Below the pieces are notes generated by a model that searched no databases, was not told where the DNA came from, and saw only the letters and a list, made by a program, of their open reading frames with translations. From Crocinitomicaceae bacterium (GTDB lineage: Bacteria > Bacteroidota > Bacteroidia > Flavobacteriales_D > Crocinitomicaceae): 64,000 nucleotides of DNA. The stretch lies in the NCBI GenBank assembly GCA_024643365.1, contig JAHENC010000003.1, forward strand, positions 1-64,000, given 5' to 3'. Positions within the stretch are counted from its first letter, which is position 1, and each line of letters opens with the position of its first letter. A program made the position numbers and the translations under genes. This document shows positions 53,694-62,600 of the stretch, piece after piece.

Positions 53694-56600
53694 TTATTTT
53701 TGAACGCGGTTGATGTAAACATATCCATTTACGACTACACCATTATCGAAAGTGAAGATGTAATAATAAGTACCATCTGGAACTTGAGTACTTGTATTTA
53801 ATAAGGTACCGTCCCAATCATTGTTATACTCACTAGTTTCATACACAAGTGTTCCATAACGACTGTAAATAGATACTGAACGAGTTGTGTATCCTTCGAT
53901 TCCTGGGATTACGAAGTTATCATTAAATCCATTTCCGTTAGGAGTAAATGCTTCTGGAATAACTGGACCACAAAGATCTGTATCTAAGAAGTCATAAACA
54001 CCATCGTTATCACAATCTTGTCCTGGTTCACCAAGTCCACCAAAGTCCCATTCGAAGTCATCGCTAATTCCGTCACCATCACTATCCGAATCAAGGTAGT
54101 TAGAGATTCCGTCACCGTCGATATCATCAGTTCCTTCAATAATCGTTGAAATACCATCTCCGTCATCATCAGCATCAACGCTGTTTGGAATTCCGTCTCC
54201 GTCTGTATCACCAACTACTTCGTCCAAATCATTGATTCCGTCACCGTCATCATCCGAGTCACATGCATTCAACGTTCCATCGTTGTCTGTATCTGTACCA
54301 GAAGTTACTACAGTTACGAGAATAGTTGTTGTAGCCACGTTACCGTTATTATCTGTTACTGTAACCGTAATGTTGTTATCACCGATGTTTGAACAACCAA
54401 ATGTATATTGACTCAATGTCATGGATGCAATTCCACAGTTGTCCGTTGTTCCATTATCCACATCACTAAACGTGATTGTCGTTGAACCGTTATCGTTAAT
54501 CACAACTGTGATATCATTTACGTTGATCGTTGGTAAAATATTATCAACAACATTCACAAATTGTGTTGCTGTTGATGTGTTTCCAGATCCATCGACTACT
54601 GTCCAAGTTACTGTTGTTAATCCTAATGGGAAGATTGCAGGAGCATTATGAGAAACCGTTGCAACTGAACAGTTATCCGTTGCAGTTGGGTTACCCAAAT
54701 TCACACCGATTGCATCACATCCGAAGTTTGGAGCCATTGTAATGTTCGCAGGTGGAACGATTACTGGATTTGTATTATCACCAATGAATACGTTGATTGG
54801 TAAAGAAGTAGCAGAACATCCACTAGCATTCGTTACTGTTACTGCGTAGTCACCTGATTGATTAACTGTAATAAACGGTGTTAATGGTCCATTTGACCAT
54901 TGGTAGCTAGCTCCATTTGAAGCGAACAATATTACCGTTCCACCAGGACACATTGTTGTTGCACCACTTGCAGTGATGATTGGAACAACTGGATTGTTCA
55001 ATACATTCACTACTGCTGTTACTGCATTCGAACAAGCTCCATTTGTTACTGTATATGTAATCGTAGTTGTACCAGCGTTTTGACCAGTAACAATTCCTGT
55101 GTTAGAAACAGTTGCAATGAAGTTGTTTGCACTTGTCCAAGTACCGTTGATTGTTGAACTTGTCAAGTTAATTGTACCACCTTCACATACATTGTTTGCT
55201 CCGGTAATTGCTGCCACTGTAGGAATTGTACTTGTTGTAACAACTGTTGTCGCTGAAGTTGTTTGACAACCCGCGGCACTTGTTCCAACAACAAAGTAGC
55301 TACCTGCTGTCGTTACCGTGATACTTGATGTGAAATCTCCAGTATTCCATTCGTAAGAAGCAGCACCTGATGCAGTTAATGTTACACTTCCACCTTGACA
55401 GAACAATGTCGGACCGTTAGCTGTAACTGTTACAGCTGGATTTGCATTTACAGTGACTGTTTGAATTGCTGTAGATGAACATCCTGATGCGTTGGTTACC
55501 GTTACTGTATAAGTTCCAGCGTTGCTTACTGTAATGTTTTGAGTTGTTGCAGTTGTTACACCGTTACTCCATAAGTAAGTCAATCCTGTTCCTGCTGTTG
55601 CAGACAAAGTTACGTTTGAGCCTAAACAGATTGCAGTTGGTCCATTCGCTGTAATTGTTGCTACCGTTACTGGAAGAACTGTTACGATAGTATTTGCTGC
55701 AGCAGAAGTACATCCATTCGAATTTGTTACGTCAACTTGAATGTTTTCACTTGTTGAAACCAAGATTGACTGAGTCGTCTCTCCTGTTGACCATATGTAA
55801 CTTGTTCCTCCTGTTGCTGTAAGTAATACATTGTTTCCTTGACAGAATGCAGTTGGACCATTAGCCGTTACAACTGCAGTAGGAAGTGCATTTACTGTTA
55901 CAGTAATTGCATTTGTGTTCGCTGAACATCCAGAAGCGTTTGTTACGGTTGCAAAATATGTACCTGCTGTATCAACTGTGATACTTTGAGTATATTGTCC
56001 GTTGTTCCATAAGTAGCTTGTACCTGTTGTTGCGACTAAAGTCACAGAACCACCTGCACAGAAAGTTGTCGCGCCGTTAGCTGAAATAGAAGCTGTTGGT
56101 AAAGCATTCACATTTACTACTGCAGATACACTTGAAGTACATCCGTTTGCATTGGTAACTGTGTATGTGATCGTTGTTGAACCAGCCGTTACCGAAGTAA
56201 CTAAACCGTTTGCATCAACTGTCGCGATATTATTGTTTGATGATGACCAAACACCACCATTTGTTGTATTTGCTAATTGTGTTGTATTACCAATACACAC
56301 TTCTGTTGAACCAGTGATTGCTGTTACAACTGGAAGTGGATTAACAACTACTTGTGTCAATACTGATGTTGCTGTACAACCAAGTGCATTTGTTACATTC
56401 ACATAATATGAACCTGACGCCGATACAGTAATACTTGGATTTAAACTACCTGTATTCCACTCATATGAAGATCCAGAGCTAGCCGTTAAGGTAACGCTTC
56501 CTCCAGCACAGAACGTTGTTGTTCCAGAAGCTGATATAGTCGCAGTCGTTCCAGCATTTACTGTCATCGCAGCCGTTACAGAATTTGTACATCCATTAAC

Positions 56601-59600
56601 ATTCGTGATTGAGTAAGATAATACCGCATTTCCAGCAGTTATTCCAGTTACAACACCGGAAGGACTAACAGTAGCAACCGCTGTATTACTTGAAGACCAA
56701 ACTCCACCAATTGATGTTGTTGCTAAAACTGTAGTTGATCCAACACAAACATCATTTAATCCTGTTATTGCCGCAACTGTTGGCAATGGATTAACTACGA
56801 CGTTTGTATTTGCTGAAGTTGCCGAACAACCATTTGCATTAGTTACAGTTACTGTATATGGTCCATCCACACTTGCAATGATTCCTTGAGTCGTTTCACC
56901 TGAACTCCATAAATAAGAAGTTCCAGCACTTGCAATCAAAGTTACTAATGAACCTTGACAGAACGTTGTAGATCCAATTGGATTAATTGTTGCTACCGGT
57001 AATGCATTCACTGTAACAATTGTACCAGTAGAGGTTGCAGTACATCCAGCCGCACTTGTAACAGTTACAGAATATGTCCCTGCAGCAGTTACACTAATTG
57101 TTTGCGTTGGAGCACCATTTGACCATAAATACGAAGCACCACTTGATGCAACCAATGTCACATTTCCACCTTGACAGAATGTTGTTGGTCCGTTTGCAGT
57201 AATTGTTGCTGATGGCAATGTATTTACAGTAACCGTTGTTGGAACAGAAACCGCAGAACATCCATTAGCATTCGTAATTGTTACTGTATAGCTTCCAGAA
57301 GCATTTACTGTAATCGAAGCAGTTGTTGCTCCGTTACTCCATTGGTAAGAAGATGCTGTATTTGCAGTTAAGGTCACACTTCCTCCTTGACAGAAAGTTG
57401 TTGAACCACTAGCTGTAATCGTTGCTGTTGGAAGTGGATTAACCGTAAAGTTTGTTGTTGTTGAACTTGAACATCCATTTGCATTTGTAAATGTATAAGT
57501 CATCACAGCTGAACCTGCAGTTACACCAGTTACCAATCCATTCGCTGAATTGATAGTTGCCACTGCGTTATTCGAACTAGACCATGTTCCTGCTGCTGTT
57601 GCATTTGACAATGCAGTAGATGATCCCGCACAAACTGAAGTTGTTCCCGTACTCGCTGCTAATATTGGCAATGAGTTCACAGTAACCGTTGTTGCAGATG
57701 AAGTCGCTTGACATAATCCGTTTGCCGTGATTGTTACTGAATAGTTTCCGGATGCATTTGCAACATATGTATTCGCTGTTGCTCCAACGATTGCTGTTCC
57801 ATTCAATTTCCAAACGTAACTATATGTTGATCCTGATGGAGCATTTGCCGCAAGTAATGTAACCGAACCTCCTTGACAGAAAGTTGTGCTACCTATTGCT
57901 GCGATTGTTGCCGTTGGCAATGGATTCACCACAACAACCGAAGAGGCTGTGTTTGAACAACCATTGGCATCTGTTATTCCGTATGAAATAGTTGCGGATC
58001 CAGACGACACTCCTGTTACAACACCAGTTGCACTAACTGTTGCGATAGAAGTATTCGAACTTGACCAAGTTGGATTCACACTTGTTGTTGCAAGATTTGT
58101 AGTTGTTCCAACACAAAGTGAAGTACTACCTGTAATTGCTGCTGTGGTAGGCAATGCATTCACTGTTACAGTTGTAGCAGCAGAAGTTATTGAACAACCA
58201 CCCGCATTGGTAACTGTTACAGTGTAAGGACCTCCTGATGTAACATTTATACTTTGTGTTTGAGCACCATTTGACCACAAATATGTTGCACCCGAATTGG
58301 CTGTTAATGTTACACTTCCTCCTTGACAGAAGGTAGTTGAACCAGCTGAAGTAATTGTTGCGCTTGTTCCAATATTCACATTAACACTTGCACTTACAGA
58401 AGATGTACAACCATTTGCATTTGTGACAGAATAGCTAATTGTAACATTTCCAACAGTTACACCAGTTACAACACCAGAAGCATTTACTGTTGCCACTGCT
58501 GTATTACTTGATGTCCATGTTCCACCTGTAGTAGCTGAAGCTAATTGCGTTGTAAGACCGGTACAAACATTCGTTGCTCCAGTAATAGCGGCAATATTAG
58601 GAAGTTCATTTACCGTTACTGCAATTGTGAAATTATTACCGGCACAAGATAAATAAGAAGGTGTCACAGTATAGTTAACCAACTGAGATGTAGTATACAA
58701 GTTTACAAGTGATTGTGAAAAAGAAGTTTGTCCTGTGTTTTCAGCTTGCTCACCTAAAACAAATGAATTATCAACTAAGCTCCATGTATAAGTTGTTCCG
58801 CTTGGAACAAGGTTTCCAGAACCGTTTGCTGGTGAAGATGAAATCGTTGTTCCTGAACAACCATTTAATGCATAATTTACGATAACTGGAACTGGATTAA
58901 CAGTTACTGTCACAGTAAATGGATTACCGTTACAACCTGATAATACCGGAGTAACTGTGTAAACAACTGTTTGCGCAACGTTTGTTGAATTCGTTAAGGT
59001 TTGACTAACTGTGTTTTGGGCTGTCGGTTCATTCACATCACCTGATACATTTGTGTTATTCAAAACTGTCCATGTATATTGTGTTCCTGCAGGCACAATC
59101 TCACTTCCACCATTCGTCGGTGCAATTGTAAAGGCATTACCAGAACAAATTGTTTGTGTTTTATCAGCAATTAACGGTTTAGGGTTAACCGTTGCCGTCA
59201 AAGTAAAGGTTGATCCAACGCATGATCCAGAGCTTGGTGTAACTGTGTAAACAACTTGCTGATCAATATTTGATGTATTCGTTAACGTTTGACCGATATT
59301 GTTTTGGTTTGTACCAATTGCTTCGCCCGTAACATTTGAATTATCAGCAAAAGTCCAAGAATAAGTAGTTCCTGTTGGCACAATATTACCAGAACCATTT
59401 GTTGGACTATAAGCCATTGCTCCTTCTGAACATGTAGTTGTAGTTTGTGGAGTAATGTTTGGTGCTGGATTCACAATGATAGAAACTGTGAATGGTGTTC
59501 CTGAACATGGATTCGGTAAGGTCATTGAGCGTACCGCTCTAATTTGATAAGGATGGTTTTTTCCGTTACTCCAATAAGCATTTTGAGCACCATTACCAAA

Positions 59601-62600
59601 GTTTTGAATCCATGCATCCCATTGAGTATCTTCCGACGAGGACCAATAATCGATATTTTGGAAGTTACCAATTGCATTCTTATTTAAATACATTTCATTC
59701 AGTTCATTTTTACTTGGTAGATACCAATCAGAAAAACCGTTTAAAACTAAATTATCTACAACCTGAGCTGCAATTCCGGATTGGTTACAACCAGAGAGTA
59801 TATCCAAAGTGTTTTGTTGACCTGATCCAATTAAAATTGAGGCAGCACCAGGTAAATTTACTCCATTACATCCCCAAGAAGCACCACCTTGATCATTTGG
59901 AGCCGCGATAATTGCATTTACTTGTCCACTTACATACCCAGCATCACTTGGTTGTAAGATGTAAGCAATAACCCCACCACCAAAAGATGAACCTATTGTT
60001 AATGCTGGACTTGTTGGTGTTACCGTGTAATTCACAGTAATTGGTGCACTCGTGGTATTAATTAATGAGCCCGAAATCGAACTTGAACTTGAACCAGTTG
60101 CGGTACCTGTAATTCCTGTTACTGTTGGTGCTGACCATGAATAAGTCGTTCCCGTTGGAACGATGTTTCCTGAACCATTAGTTGGAGACACAGTGAACGT
60201 AGATCCTGAGCAAATCGTTTGTGTTTGAGTAGTTACTGTAGCTGTTGGCGCTACTGTAACTGTAACTGTAAAGCTTGTTCCGGCACATGCTGGAGTTGTC
60301 GCTGAACTTGGTGTTACTGTATATACTACATTAATGGAAGCATTGGTTGTATTTGTTAAAGTTCCTGATATTGAACTTGCATTCGTTCCAGATGCAGTAC
60401 CTGTAATTCCTGTAACCGTTGGCGCCGACCAAGAATAGGTAGTTCCTGTTGGAATCACATTTGCGCCTCCGTTTGTAGGTGAAACAGTAAATGTTCCTTC
60501 AGAACACATTGTTTCCGACTGATTCGTTACAGATGGAACGGGATTAACCGTCAGCGTAAATGTTTGAGATGTTCCTGAACAAGCAGGACTATAAGCCAGA
60601 ACTACTGCTAAAGACTGTGTACCTGCACAAGGTGCACCAAATACTGCGTCTGTCGCATTAATCGTAACAGTGGTTTGACCAAGCGCTAAACCTTCTACTA
60701 CAGATTGTGATGTATTGGAATGACAAGAACCATTTGTATAGTTACCATTAGATCCAGTAGGGTTACCATAACTTGCATATGAAACACCTGTAAATACAGT
60801 TCCTGTTGGAGCACTGAAATTTAAAGTTCCATTTTCAGCTACTAAACCAAAAACTGTTCCAGTTTCACCAAAAGTTGGTGTTACCGTAACCGTAGTAGAA
60901 ATTGGCGCATTCGTTGAATTAGTTGCGGCAAAGGCAGCAATATTTCCAGAACCGGTAGCGGCTAGACCTACTGCCGTGTTCGTGCTTGACCAAGAATAGT
61001 TAGTACCGGTTACCGCACCTGTAAAATTAGTAGCAGCAAAATTTGTTCCAGCACATACTGTTTGATTCACAGGTTGTGTGACTGTTGGTGTTGGATTAAC
61101 ATTTAAAGATATCGTACGTGGCGTTCCAGAACAACCAGTTAAAGTTGGTGTTACTGTAATAGTAGATGTTTGAACACTTGAACCAGTATTCGTAGCGGTG
61201 AATGAAGCAATATCTCCAGTTCCTGAAGCTGCTAATCCCGTTGAAGTCGTATTATTTGACCATGTGTAAGTATTCCCTACATGAGAACCTGTAAAAGTAA
61301 TCGCGGAAGTAGTTGATCCGTTACAAACAGTTTGATTCTCGTTTGAATTTACACTTGGTGTTGGATTTACTGTTACTGTAAAGGTCATATTTGAACCTGA
61401 ACAAGTTAAACCTCCAACTACTATTTCAGGAGTTACTGTAACTGTAGAAACAACCTGAGTAGATGGATCAATATAGTAATCACCTATTGTTGGTTGAGCG
61501 ATTCCATTTGAGAAGAAACCAACATTCTGTGACGATGTCCAAGCATACTGCGTATTTGAGGTAGTACCAGAGAAAACAATTGCAGACTGCTGGATTCCAC
61601 CGCAATACGTGATGTTTGAATATTGATTTACCGTTGGAATTGGTTGTACAGTGATTGTAAATGTTTTTGCTGTTCCTGCACATCCATTCGCATTAGGAGT
61701 AACCGTTATTGTTGCCACAATTGGACTTGTTGTTGAATTGGTTGCAGTGAAGGAAGAAATATCTCCTGTCCCACTTGCCGCTAATCCAATTGCAGTTGAA
61801 CTATTTGTCCAAGAATATGTAGTTCCTGTTGCATTAAACGTTGATGCAAAATTGACTGCTGTTGTTGCTGTGCTTGCACACAATGATTGATTAGAAACGG
61901 TATTAACCGTTGGTGTTGGATTTACTGTAACATCAACTTGGTCTGTGCTAACACATCCACTTGAATTTGTTACTGTTAACGTATAAGTTGTTGTTACAGG
62001 TGCATTCGTACTATTACTTGCTACGAAGGCAACATTGTCTGTTACACCATTATTCCAAGCATACGTGTTACTTCCTGTTGCAGCTAATGTTACATTCGCT
62101 CCATTACAAACTATTTGATCAGCTCCAGCATTTGCAACTGGAAGTGGAGAAACTGAAAGAACAACACTATTAGTTGCGCTACATCCGTTTGATGTAATTG
62201 TATATACATACGTAACGTCGATTGCTGCATTTGTTGTATTTGTTAAAACCTCACTGATGTTTCCTGTACCTGTTGCAAGAGATTCAGTAATTCCAGCAAC
62301 CGTTGCTCTTGACCATGTCATTACCGTACTTCCACTTGATGCTACCGTTGCACTTGTTGCTGTGTAGGCAAATGTTGAACCACTACAAATTGCGGTCGGA
62401 CTTAATGTGCTTGATAAAGCTGGTGTTGGATTTACAGTAATCGTTGCTGTTTGTGTTGATCCCGAACATCCGTTTGCAGTTGGGGTAACTGTAATTGTTG
62501 CGCTAATTGCTGAGTTCGTCGTATTTGTCGCTGTAAACGTTGGAACAGATGTTGCTCCTGTTGCAGCCAAACCAATACTTGTGTTACTGTTTGACCAAGC

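Noticed and set aside
59612-59911. Plus-strand open frame of 99 codons within the giant adhesin
   Set aside because: It lies antisense to the DUF1566-like domain, has no start-region signals and no recognisable protein features; a shadow of the coding strand.
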